From Streptomyces sp. SolWspMP-5a-2 (GTDB lineage: Bacteria; Actinomycetota; Actinomycetes; Streptomycetales; Streptomycetaceae): 64,000 bases of DNA. Every line of letters starts with the position of its first letter. The stretch's first letter is position 1. A program made the translations under genes and the position numbers. Positions 46,243 to 54,011 of this stretch are shown in pieces. A model generated the notes under the pieces. It was not told the origin of the DNA. It made no database searches and saw nothing but the letters and a program-made list of their open reading frames with translations. The DNA is taken from NCBI RefSeq assembly GCF_900091845.1, contig NZ_FMCI01000114.1, forward strand, positions 30,932 through 94,931, read 5' to 3'.

Positions 46243-48330
46243 GTGACGCGCATGCCCACGACGAGAGCACGCCTCGGACGGCTGCGACGCCGGGGCGCGG
46301 CCGAGAGGCCGCCGGAGATCACGACGCCCCCCGCGGGCACGGTCCTGCCCGCCCACGCCCGCACCGGGGCCCCGGACATCCCGGTCACCTCGGCGACCCC
46401 GGCGCTGCCCCCCGGCTGGGAACGCGCCGACCGACCGGACCCGCGCGGGGGCGGGAGCCGGGGCACAGGCGGGGCCGGGCGGCGGGACGAGGACTCCGGA
46501 TCGCTGCTGGAGCACGACGGGGCACTGTCCGTCTTCGAGCCGCCGCCGACACGGTTCGCCCCACCGCAGCAACCGCCGTCACCGCAGTGGCCGTCGCGGC
46601 CGTCCTCGCCGTCACCGCAGTGGTCGTCCGAGCCGCCGCCGGGACCCGCGCTCCAACCGGCGCGCCACACGCCCCCGCCCACGGGATTCGGGCCGCCGCC
46701 CACGGGTGGGCAGGGGTGGCCGGGGGATCGGCAGGGGTGGTCAGAGGACCGGCCGGAGTGGTCGGGGGACCGGCAGGGGTGGACGGAGGATCGGCAGGGG
46801 TGGTCAGAGGACCGGCCCGGGTGGACGGCTGGTGAGGCGCGCCCGGCGGCTGAATACGGGGCCGGGCCCTCGTACCCCGCACCGGAGTCCGCGTCCGAAC
46901 CCGCACTCTTACCCCCGCCCCCGCCGGTGGGCCGGGCGCCCGGGACGGAGAGACCGGTGCCCGAGCCCGCGTCCGCCGACGCGGGGACGCGGGGACCGAT
47001 ATCCGCATCACCGTCCGCCGACGCGGGGGCGCGCGGACCGGTACCTGGGCCACCGTCCGCCGACGTGGCGCCCGCGGACCCCGACGGATCCGCCCGCACC
47101 CCGACGATCCCGATCCAGATCAACGCCCTCCAGGCCATGTGCCGCCAGGTCTTCGGGTTCCGGCTGGCGATGATCGCGCTGGCCACGCCCTCCGCCCTGA
47201 TCAACGCGGCGCCCGGTCTCGCGACGCGGCTGGTCGGGGCGGCCGTCGTCGTCACCTTCATGGGCTCCTACGTCCTGCTGCGTGACTGGGAGCGGTTCGG
47301 GCCGCTCCTGCTGCGCCACCCGGTCCTGCTCGCGGTGGACACCCTCTTCGGCTCGCTGCTGCTGATATCGGCGGGCCCGGACACCACGATCGCCTACGTG
47401 AGCGTCTGCACCCCGCTGCTGGCGGGCATCGTCTACGGCTGGCGGGGCGCCGCCGTCTTCGCCTCCCTCCAGTCGCTGATCCTGCTCCTCGTGTACGCGA
47501 CCCGGCGGGGCCTGGACGTCCCCCCGTCGGAGACGCTGATCCTGCCCGGCCTGTGCCTCATCACCGGCGCGGGCGGCTCGGCGCTGCGCAACCTCATGCT
47601 CCGCTTCGGCGCCGCCACCCAGGCCCTGACGACGGTCCAGGCGCGGCTCGCCGTGACGGAGGCGGTCAGCGCCGAACGGGCCCGGCTGGCACGGGAGATG
47701 CACGACTCGGTCGCCAAGACCCTGCACGGCGTGGCGCTGGCCGCCGAGGGCCTGGCGGGCTCGGCGAGCGCGAGCCGGGTGGACACGGGGCTGGTCAGAC
47801 GGCAGGCGGAGCTGGTGGCCCGCTCGGTCCGCAGGGCCGCCGCCGAGTCCCGCGAACTCCTGGCCGACCTGCGGCGCGAGTCCGACCCGCGGCACGCCAC
47901 CGACGTCCTCGTCGAACTCGCGGCCCGGACACGGGACTTCAGGACCCGCACCGGCATCGTCGCCCACTACCGCCCGACGGGCGGGCACGCGGTCCCACCG
48001 GTGCCGCCCGCCGTCGCCCGGCAGCTCCTCACCATCGCGACGGAGGCCATGGAGAACGCCTACCGGCACGCGGGCCCGGCCCAGGTCGAGGTGCGGGCGG
48101 GCGTCCACGGCGACCTGCTGCGCATCAGCGTCTACGACGACGGCCGCGGCCTGCCGCAGGACACCACCCTCGAACGGCTGCGCCGCGCGGGCCACTTCGG
48201 CCTGGTCGGCATGGTGGAGCGGGCCGCGTCCGTGGGCGCCCGCATCCGCATCGGCCGCGGCGACCACCCGCACGGCACCGAGGTCCGCCTCGAACTGCCC
48301 CTGGCGGCCCTCACGACGGTGCCCGCGTGA
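46243..48330 (+). CDS. NarL-type histidine kinase with a Pro-rich repeat N-terminus
   Basis: Sensor kinase of 695 residues. Residues 1-280 are Pro-rich and disordered, with six heptads of the type QGWSEDR (about residues 157-198). Residues about 300-440 hold five to six membrane helices. The HisKA_3 phosphoacceptor is ERARLAREMHDSVAKTLHG (His487), and HATPase_c motifs follow (ENAYRHA, DDGRGL, GLVGMVERA). GTG 46243 or ATG 46252 may be the start. Located between tadC and a response regulator, so a dedicated Tad regulator is likely. Signal unknown. Confidence 0.9.
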   Translation: MTRMPTTRARLGRLRRRGAAERPPEITTPPAGTVLPAHARTGAPDIPVTSATPALPPGWERADRPDPRGGGSRGTGGAGRRDEDSGSLLEHDGALSVFEPPPTRFAPPQQPPSPQWPSRPSSPSPQWSSEPPPGPALQPARHTPPPTGFGPPPTGGQGWPGDRQGWSEDRPEWSGDRQGWTEDRQGWSEDRPGWTAGEARPAAEYGAGPSYPAPESASEPALLPPPPPVGRAPGTERPVPEPASADAGTRGPISASPSADAGARGPVPGPPSADVAPADPDGSARTPTIPIQINALQAMCRQVFGFRLAMIALATPSALINAAPGLATRLVGAAVVVTFMGSYVLLRDWERFGPLLLRHPVLLAVDTLFGSLLLISAGPDTTIAYVSVCTPLLAGIVYGWRGAAVFASLQSLILLLVYATRRGLDVPPSETLILPGLCLITGAGGSALRNLMLRFGAATQALTTVQARLAVTEAVSAERARLAREMHDSVAKTLHGVALAAEGLAGSASASRVDTGLVRRQAELVARSVRRAAAESRELLADLRRESDPRHATDVLVELAARTRDFRTRTGIVAHYRPTGGHAVPPVPPAVARQLLTIATEAMENAYRHAGPAQVEVRAGVHGDLLRISVYDDGRGLPQDTTLERLRRAGHFGLVGMVERAASVGARIRIGRGDHPHGTEVRLELPLAALTTVPA
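46711..46836 (+). repeat. Six 21-bp coding repeats in the kinase gene
   Basis: Six in-frame 21-bp units encode (Q/P)(G/E)W(P/S/T)(G/E/A)(D/G)(R/E). They lie in the Pro-rich N-terminal region and could expand or contract by slippage without breaking the frame. Confidence 0.85.
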
Positions 48331-48404
48331 ACCGCCGCGCGGCCCGCCCGCCGGGACCCGCCCGCACGACCGCCCCCACGACCCGAGAGAGAGGAGGCCG
48401 CCCG

Positions 48405-49385
48405 ATGCCGGATCCGCGCACCGACCCCGCAGCCCCCGCCGATCCCACCGGCGCTCCGCAGACGCCGCCGCCACCGAGCCCGTTCGACACCTTTCCGCCG
48501 ACCGGGCCGCCCCCGCCCGCCGCGCCGCTGCGCGTTGTGGTCGCCGACGACAACCCGGTGGTCCGCGCGGGCCTCACGGCGCTGCTCTCCGGCCGCCCGG
48601 ACATCGAGGTGGTCGCGGAGGCGGTGGACGGCCGCGAGGCGTACGAGGCGGCGCGGCGGCTGCGGCCGGACGTGGTCCTGCTCGACGTGCGGATGCCGGG
48701 CGTCGACGGCATCTCCGCGCTGCCGTACCTGGTGCGGATCGCGCCGGTGGTGATGCTGACGTACAGCAGCGAGTCGGAGATCGTCCGCGAGGCCCTGCGC
48801 AGGGGAGCGGGCGGGTACCTGGTGCACGGGGAGTTCACGGCCGACCAACTGGTCACCGCGGTACGGGACATCAAGCACGGCGGGGCCCACTTCACGCCGT
48901 CGGCGGCGGGGGCGCTGCTGGCCCAGGTGCGGCGGGACGCGGGCCCGGTACCGTACGGCGCGGGACTGCCCGAGGGCATCGGCGACGCGGAAGCATGCGA
49001 TAGCAATCTTGTACCTCCGTCAACTTCTCCGCAGACATCAGCAACTCCACCTGCGAATATGGGATTTGGGCCACGCAAAGTCTCCGCATTTTCTCCGCAT
49101 ACCCTTTCGCGATTGCAACCAACTGTGGGACAGTCGTCGTCATCGGGTCGAGTGGGCGACCGTACGGCCGCCCCCGACAGGTCGAGGTTCCGACTCAGCG
49201 CGAGGGAGGCGGAGATCATGGACCTCATCGCGTCCGGCATGAACAACCAGCAGATCGCCGCCATGTGCTTCATCAGCGAGAAGACGGTCAAGAACCACAT
49301 CAACCGCATCTTCGCGAAGCTGCACAGCACCAGCCGCTCCGAGGCCGCCGCCAAGTGGCTCGGCACGGCACGGGACCAGGGGTGA
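48405..49385 (+). CDS. NarL/FixJ-type response regulator with an odd AT-rich linker
   Basis: Regulator of 326 residues. Pro-rich leader (1-40), receiver domain (about 43-160, phosphoacceptor D94 in VVLLDVRMPG), a linker of about 100 residues, and a GerE/LuxR helix-turn-helix (about 258-320, LSAREAEIMDLIASGMNNQ, KTVKNHINRIFAKL). ATG 48405 has GAGGAGG seven bases upstream; an in-frame GTG at 48327 overlapping the kinase is less likely. Linker residues about 196-247 are encoded by DNA near 50% GC, far below the rest. Partner of the upstream kinase. Confidence 0.9.
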   Translation: MPDPRTDPAAPADPTGAPQTPPPPSPFDTFPPTGPPPPAAPLRVVVADDNPVVRAGLTALLSGRPDIEVVAEAVDGREAYEAARRLRPDVVLLDVRMPGVDGISALPYLVRIAPVVMLTYSSESEIVREALRRGAGGYLVHGEFTADQLVTAVRDIKHGGAHFTPSAAGALLAQVRRDAGPVPYGAGLPEGIGDAEACDSNLVPPSTSPQTSATPPANMGFGPRKVSAFSPHTLSRLQPTVGQSSSSGRVGDRTAAPDRSRFRLSAREAEIMDLIASGMNNQQIAAMCFISEKTVKNHINRIFAKLHSTSRSEAAAKWLGTARDQG

Positions 49386-49458
49386 CCGGCGATGACCCGA
49401 TCGAGTGAGACGAGCGGCGGGCGAGGGCGCCGGGACGCCGGGGTCCGGCTCCCGGATT

Positions 49459-49514
49459 GGGCCCGCGATTGGGCCCTGGGGCCCTCTGGCGCACAGCGGA
49501 ATCCGGCGTACGTT
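49459..49514 (+). promoter_or_regulatory. GGGCCC triad element B and -10-like TACGTT before flp
   Basis: GGGCCC at 49459, 49471 and 49479 (gaps 6 and 2). TACGTT (49509-49514) follows after 24 bases, giving a leader of about 100 bases to the Flp pilin. Confidence 0.5.
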
Positions 49515-49620
49515 TCTGGTGTCGACGGTGGCACCGGCCGGGAGGAAGCCGGTCACGCGGGCGACACGGAGACTTGCGAGCCGACCCGACAGCGGTCGAC
49601 CGGCACCGGAGGGGAACACC

Positions 49621-49818
49621 ATGAGCTACTGGGTCAACAGCACGGTTTCGTACCTCAAGGCCCGCGCGGCGCGGAACGACAAGGGGCAGACGGCGGTCGA
49701 GTACCTGGGCATCATCGCGGTGGTCGTGGCGATCGTGCTGGCGATCACGGGCACGGACATCGGCCAGTCGATCTACGACGCCATCGTGGATCAGATCGAC
49801 CAGGTCACCGGCGGCTGA
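49621..49818 (+). CDS. flp: Flp/type IVb pilin
   Basis: Major pilin subunit, 65 residues. Basic leader of 22 residues, then G22/Q23 with the sequence QTAVEYLGI and glutamate E27 at +5, the class III prepilin cleavage pattern. A hydrophobic helix of about 25 residues and a short hydrophilic end follow. GGAGGGGAACACC precedes the ATG. The prepilin peptidase needed to process it is not encoded in the window. Its stop overlaps the next start (TGATG). Confidence 0.93.
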   Translation: MSYWVNSTVSYLKARAARNDKGQTAVEYLGIIAVVVAIVLAITGTDIGQSIYDAIVDQIDQVTGG

Positions 49819-50438
49819 TGCGGCTGCGCCACGACGACGCAGGGCAGGCCTTCCCCATCTACATCACGGTGGTGGGGGGCCTGCTCTTTCTCGCGTTCGC
49901 GTACCTCGCGGTCGGCCAGGCCGCGGCGAGCAGGAACAGCACCCAGACGGCGGCCGACGCGGCTGCTCTGGCGGCGGCCCAGGACACCCGGGACGTCCTC
50001 GCGGGCGAGTGGGTGCGGGACGTCCTCGACCCCACCAAGTGGGGGGACCTCCTCGACGGCGACGCGGCCGTCCTCGACGGCTGCGCCCGCGCTTACCAGC
50101 TCGCGGGACGCAACGGCTCGCATGTTCTCGATTGCGCCCCGCGGCTGACGGATCTGAGCTACACAGTTCGGGTCCAGAAGAACGACCCCGTCGGCGACAC
50201 CATCGTTCCCGGCACGGAAGGCACCTATGCCAAGGCGTCGGCCAAGGCCGTGATCGAGCCGCTCTGCACCTTCGTACCGCCCACCGGGGGCGGCGAGGAC
50301 ACCGGTGACCCGGGCGACCCCGCCGACATCGTGCTGCCGAAGCTCACCTGCAAGGACAGGAACTGGGATCTGGACCCGGAGCACCTCACCGAACTCCCTA
50401 AGCCCAAGGACCTGTTCGACGTCCATCTGGCCGACTGA
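49818..50438 (+). CDS. TadG-like pilus-associated protein
   Basis: Protein of 206 residues with a short cytoplasmic start and a single N-terminal helix (about 12-32, GQAFPIYITVVGGLLFLAF), then the TadE/TadG-like ASRNSTQTAADAAALAAAQ stretch and an exported domain with four cysteines. It lacks the +5 glutamate, so it may be anchored and uncleaved. Translationally coupled to flp. Confidence 0.8.
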   Translation: MRLRHDDAGQAFPIYITVVGGLLFLAFAYLAVGQAAASRNSTQTAADAAALAAAQDTRDVLAGEWVRDVLDPTKWGDLLDGDAAVLDGCARAYQLAGRNGSHVLDCAPRLTDLSYTVRVQKNDPVGDTIVPGTEGTYAKASAKAVIEPLCTFVPPTGGGEDTGDPGDPADIVLPKLTCKDRNWDLDPEHLTELPKPKDLFDVHLAD

Positions 50439-50472
50439 CAAGCGAACGACGAGTGATGAAGGAAGCGGAGTC

Positions 50473-51048
50473 ATGAGCATTCGGTTCACGGGGAAGGCCC
50501 GCAAGGGGATGGTCGCGCTGACCGTCGCGGCCGGACTGGCCGTCGGCGTGGCCGGCTGCGGCGGCGGGGGAGAGGCCAAGAAGCCGGACACCTCCGCGTC
50601 GGCGTCCCCGAACGGCGGGTCCGGACCGAGTGCACAGGAGGGGACCGACGAGACGCTGGCGGAACTCAAGGGCGAGGACGGCCTGCTCCTGCGGATCACC
50701 TCGGCCAAGAGGGACGCGGGAGGGTTCGTCACCGTCGGCGGCGAGCTCAAGAACGACGGCGCCCAGCCCGTCCGGCTCTCGGTGCGGGCGGCGGGCGACG
50801 AGACCGAGATCATCCGGCACGGTTCGTCCCTGGGCGGCGCGACGCTCGTGGATCCCGGGGGGAAGAAGCGCTACTACGTGCTGCGGGACACCGACGGCCG
50901 CCCTCTGACGACCACCGGGATGCCCCGGCTCAAGGCGGGTGACTCCATCCCGGTCTTCATGCAGTTCCCGGCGCCGCCGACCAGCACCACCGATGTCACC
51001 TTCCAGCTGCCGACGTTCGCCGCCGCGACCATCAAGATCTCCGGGTGA
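50473..51048 (+). CDS. Tad-locus lipoprotein, unknown function
   Basis: Lipoprotein of 191 residues: signal peptide and lipobox VAGC (Cys29), a Gly/Ser linker, then a beta-sandwich-like domain (LLLRITSAKRDAGGFVTVGGELKN; YVLRDTDGRPL). AGGAAGCGGAG precedes the ATG. Lies between the TadG-like and OmpA genes, which suggests a wall- or membrane-anchored accessory of the pilus. Confidence 0.8.
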   Translation: MSIRFTGKARKGMVALTVAAGLAVGVAGCGGGGEAKKPDTSASASPNGGSGPSAQEGTDETLAELKGEDGLLLRITSAKRDAGGFVTVGGELKNDGAQPVRLSVRAAGDETEIIRHGSSLGGATLVDPGGKKRYYVLRDTDGRPLTTTGMPRLKAGDSIPVFMQFPAPPTSTTDVTFQLPTFAAATIKISG

Positions 51049-51055
51049 GGCGGCG

Positions 51056-51703
51056 ATGACCCCTACCAGGAACCGGACCAGGACACCCGGCCTCGCCCTG
51101 ACCCTCACCGCGGCCTCGCTCCTGGTCGCCGCCCAGCTCCTCGGCGCCGCCGCGGCCCGCGCCGACGACGACCCCAGCGTCCCGCCGGGCACCGAGGCGC
51201 ACGCCGCCGCGCCCGTGAAGGTCGACGCCAACGACCCCGACCTCAAGCTCCCCGAGGGCGCCACCCTCGCCGACCCCAAGGTCCTCGACATCAAGTCCGT
51301 CGTGGAGGACCAGAGCGGCGACGAACGGCGCGAGGACACCAACTCGGACGTGAAGTTCGCCCTCCAGGCCGAGGTCCTCTTCGGCAAGGACAGCGCGAAG
51401 CTCAGCAGCGAGGCGAAGTCCCGAATCTCCGGCATCGCCGACGAGATCAAGAACCAGAACGCGACGAAGATCCGCGTCTTCGGCTTCACCGACAACCTCG
51501 GCTCCTCGGCGCACGGCGACGTCCTGTCCCGGAAGCGCGCCAACGCCGTGCAGGACGTCCTGGCACGGGAGTTGAACGACCCCGACGTCACCTTCGAGGT
51601 CCGCGGCTACGGCGAGCAGTACCCGATCGCCGACAACGCGACGGAGGCGGGCCGCAAGAAGAACCGCCGGGTCGAGGTGTCGTTCCCGCGCACGGACACC
51701 TGA
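51056..51703 (+). CDS. Secreted OmpA-domain peptidoglycan-binding protein
   Basis: Exported protein of 215 residues: signal peptide (about 1-39, ending AARAD), a linker, and a C-terminal OmpA-like domain (about 105-212) with VLFGKDSAKLSSEAKSRI, the FGFTDNLGSSAHGDVLSRKRANAV signature and the final RKKNRRVEVSF. Such domains bind peptidoglycan. In a Gram-positive Tad locus it may fix the pilus in the wall, replacing the outer-membrane components. Starts seven bases after the lipoprotein stop. Confidence 0.9.
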   Translation: MTPTRNRTRTPGLALTLTAASLLVAAQLLGAAAARADDDPSVPPGTEAHAAAPVKVDANDPDLKLPEGATLADPKVLDIKSVVEDQSGDERREDTNSDVKFALQAEVLFGKDSAKLSSEAKSRISGIADEIKNQNATKIRVFGFTDNLGSSAHGDVLSRKRANAVQDVLARELNDPDVTFEVRGYGEQYPIADNATEAGRKKNRRVEVSFPRTDT

Positions 51704-51830
51704 CGGCCCGCCGCCGGTGAGCACGGCCGACGACGCCCCCGGGCGGCTGCCCGCGCGGCGGCCCGGGGGCGTCCTCCGTCGCTCCCCGCACCCGCACCGT
51801 TCCTGAACTCCCGCTGCCCGCACGTCCTTT

Positions 51831-51885
51831 GGGTGCCGATTTGGGTCCATGGGCCCATGCCGCCCGCGTCCCGGCTGCCTACCGT
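51831..51885 (+). promoter_or_regulatory. GGGCCC triad element C and -10-like TACCGT before the toxin-like gene
   Basis: GGGTGC (51831), GGGTCC (51843) and GGGCCC (51851), gaps 6 and 2, then 23 bases to TACCGT (51880-51885). A start near 51892 leaves a 29-base leader containing the GGGGGGCCGG ribosome site. Confidence 0.5.
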
Positions 51886-51920
51886 CGAACCCGTAGTGGA
51901 CCGACGGCGGGGGGCCGGGC

Positions 51921-54011
51921 ATGTCAGCGATCGGGGGAACCGGCGGGTTCGGGGCGGCGCCGCCGGAACGAGGGGGGCGGCGGCGACCGCCCACCCCGCT
52001 CGCGACGGCCCTGGTGCTGGTCCACGCGCTGTGTGTGATCACGGTCGTCGGCGGCGCCGGCGCCGTGCTCACCGCGGCGTCGTACGGTTCCCTCGACGGC
52101 GGCCTGCTGGCCCTCGTCGCGTACGGCGCCGCCCCCGGCGTCCTCGGCCACCTGCTGGCCCGGCGCACCGGCAGGGGCGGCCGGGGGACCTGGCTCGGTC
52201 TGGTCGTCGTCCAGCTCTGGTTGCTCGTGGGTGCCGTGGGGAACCTCGCGGCGGGCTCGCCCCGCGGCGCCGTCCAACTCCTCGTCCCCGCCGTGGTCCT
52301 GGCCCTCCTGCTGCGGCCCCAAAGCCGCGACTGGTACGGCCTCCCGGACGCCGACCGCGCGGGGCACCGCCCGTTCTCCGTCGCCCGCATGATCCGGTGG
52401 CGCTCCGACGGCGGCCAGACGTCCGTCGAGTACGCGGGCCTCGTCGCCCTGGTCGCCGCCGTCGTCATCGCGCTGCTCGTCACCGGGCTCGGCGCGCAGA
52501 TCTACGGCGAACTGCGGGCGACCGTCTGCGAGGTGACGGGCACCGCCTGCCCGGCGTCGCCCACCCGCACCGCGACCGACGCGTCCGGGCAGCCGGGCAA
52601 GGCCCCCGCGGACACCCCGCAGGGGAGTGCGGACGACGACGCGAAGGACCAGGGCGGCGGCGACGGCGGCGGCGATGACGACGACGGCTGCTTCTCCGGC
52701 GTCGGTGCCTTCTTCGGCTGCGCCGGCGACCAGGTGAAGCAGGTCGGCCAGGGCCTCGTCGTGGACGGTGTCTGGGGCGACCTGACCGGCGTCTACGACC
52801 TGGTCCGCCACCCCGCGGACTCCTTCTCCGGCCTCGCCGACTACGGCAGTCACCTCGGCGACGAGTGGCTCGACAACTCCAGGGACGCCGCCCGCAAGTG
52901 GTCCGGGGGCGACTACCTGGGCGCCCTCCTGGACTGGGGCGGCGCCTCCCTGAAGACCGGCGGCACGGTCCTGTGGGACATGTTCGTCGGCGACGACGTG
53001 GCCGACCGCTGGAACGACGGCGAGCAGACCCGCGCAGTGACGACGGTCCTCTGGAACGTCGGATCCCTCTTCATCCCCGGCTACGACGGCGCGAAGCTCG
53101 TCGAGAAGGCCGGAGTCCTGGGCAGGCTGGGCAAGTTGGGGAAGCTGGCCGAGAAGGCGGCCGAGGCCGCGGAGGACGCCAGGAAGGCGGCGCGGGCGGG
53201 CGACCTGGAGGGCGCGGAGAAGGCCGCCAAGGAGGCCGACGACGCGGCCGCCGAGGCCGAGCGCAAGGCCAGGGAGACCGGCTGCGTGATCGCGGCGCCG
53301 CCCCGCCGTGCCCCGTACGCGGGCGACCCTGGCGCCGGGGTGCCCGTTCCGCCGCGGGGCGCCGGGGGCACCGGCACGACCGTCCTGGCGGCGGGCCCGG
53401 CCGCTCCGGTGCGCTGGACCGCCACCCCCCGCCCCTCCTCCTTCCTCCTCGCGCAGGACGGCTGCGACGAGGAGGCCGAGCGGGCCGCCCGGGAGGCCCG
53501 CGAACAGGCCGACGCGGCGGACCGGGCGGTCGACGAGGCCGAGGGCAAGAACGGCGGCGACCGGCCCGCCGGGAGCTGGCAGGCCAAGGACGACATCGCG
53601 GGCCCGGCCCGGGGCAAACTGCTCAAGTTCCCCAACAAGCGCCACACCGCCAGCGGTTGGGCCAGTGGCCAGGTCAAGGAGCGCAACACGGTGATCCTGC
53701 GCGGCAACGAGGACCTGGTCCGCGCCGACATCGAGGGCATCGCCGAGGGCCGCGCGGAACTCCTGCCCGACGGCAACACCTACCGGATCGACGGCCGCAC
53801 CTACGAGGTCGAGGGCAACGGCACCGTCTTCCCCAAGTCGGGCCCCGGCCTGGTGGAACTGGACCGGATCGAGTACGCGGCGCTGAAGGAGATCGCCCGC
53901 AACAAGGGCGACCTGGACGCCTCCCAGCAATTGCGGCGCGACCCGAAATTCGTCGACAATCCGGCGAAGGTCCAGAAGGCCAAGGAGATCTACGACGGGA
54001 CGTACCAGTGA
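51921..54011 (+). CDS. Putative pilin-tethered polymorphic toxin
   Basis: Protein of 696 residues. Four membrane helices (about 27-52, 58-80, 90-112, 117-132) and a positive loop precede a Flp-pilin-like segment: G165/QTSVEYAG with E170 at +5, then a hydrophobic helix. It closely mirrors the Flp pilin encoded 2 kb upstream. Residues about 257-400 resemble pre-toxin regions of polymorphic toxins (VYDLVRHPADSFSGLADYG; LFIPGYDGAKLVEK). Helical Ala/Glu tracts follow (400-455 and 515-545), then a C-terminal domain of about 135 residues (560-696, HTASG near 575, YEVEGNGTVFP near 628). The next gene overlaps its stop. The activity of the last domain is unknown; the toxin role is inferred from architecture. 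Confidence 0.65.
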   Translation: MSAIGGTGGFGAAPPERGGRRRPPTPLATALVLVHALCVITVVGGAGAVLTAASYGSLDGGLLALVAYGAAPGVLGHLLARRTGRGGRGTWLGLVVVQLWLLVGAVGNLAAGSPRGAVQLLVPAVVLALLLRPQSRDWYGLPDADRAGHRPFSVARMIRWRSDGGQTSVEYAGLVALVAAVVIALLVTGLGAQIYGELRATVCEVTGTACPASPTRTATDASGQPGKAPADTPQGSADDDAKDQGGGDGGGDDDDGCFSGVGAFFGCAGDQVKQVGQGLVVDGVWGDLTGVYDLVRHPADSFSGLADYGSHLGDEWLDNSRDAARKWSGGDYLGALLDWGGASLKTGGTVLWDMFVGDDVADRWNDGEQTRAVTTVLWNVGSLFIPGYDGAKLVEKAGVLGRLGKLGKLAEKAAEAAEDARKAARAGDLEGAEKAAKEADDAAAEAERKARETGCVIAAPPRRAPYAGDPGAGVPVPPRGAGGTGTTVLAAGPAAPVRWTATPRPSSFLLAQDGCDEEAERAAREAREQADAADRAVDEAEGKNGGDRPAGSWQAKDDIAGPARGKLLKFPNKRHTASGWASGQVKERNTVILRGNEDLVRADIEGIAEGRAELLPDGNTYRIDGRTYEVEGNGTVFPKSGPGLVELDRIEYAALKEIARNKGDLDASQQLRRDPKFVDNPAKVQKAKEIYDGTYQ

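Noticed and set aside
48327..48404. Earlier GTG start for the response regulator overlapping the kinase
   Set aside because: The ATG at 48405 has a strong ribosome site; the extension is Arg/Pro-rich filler. Coupled translation cannot be fully excluded.
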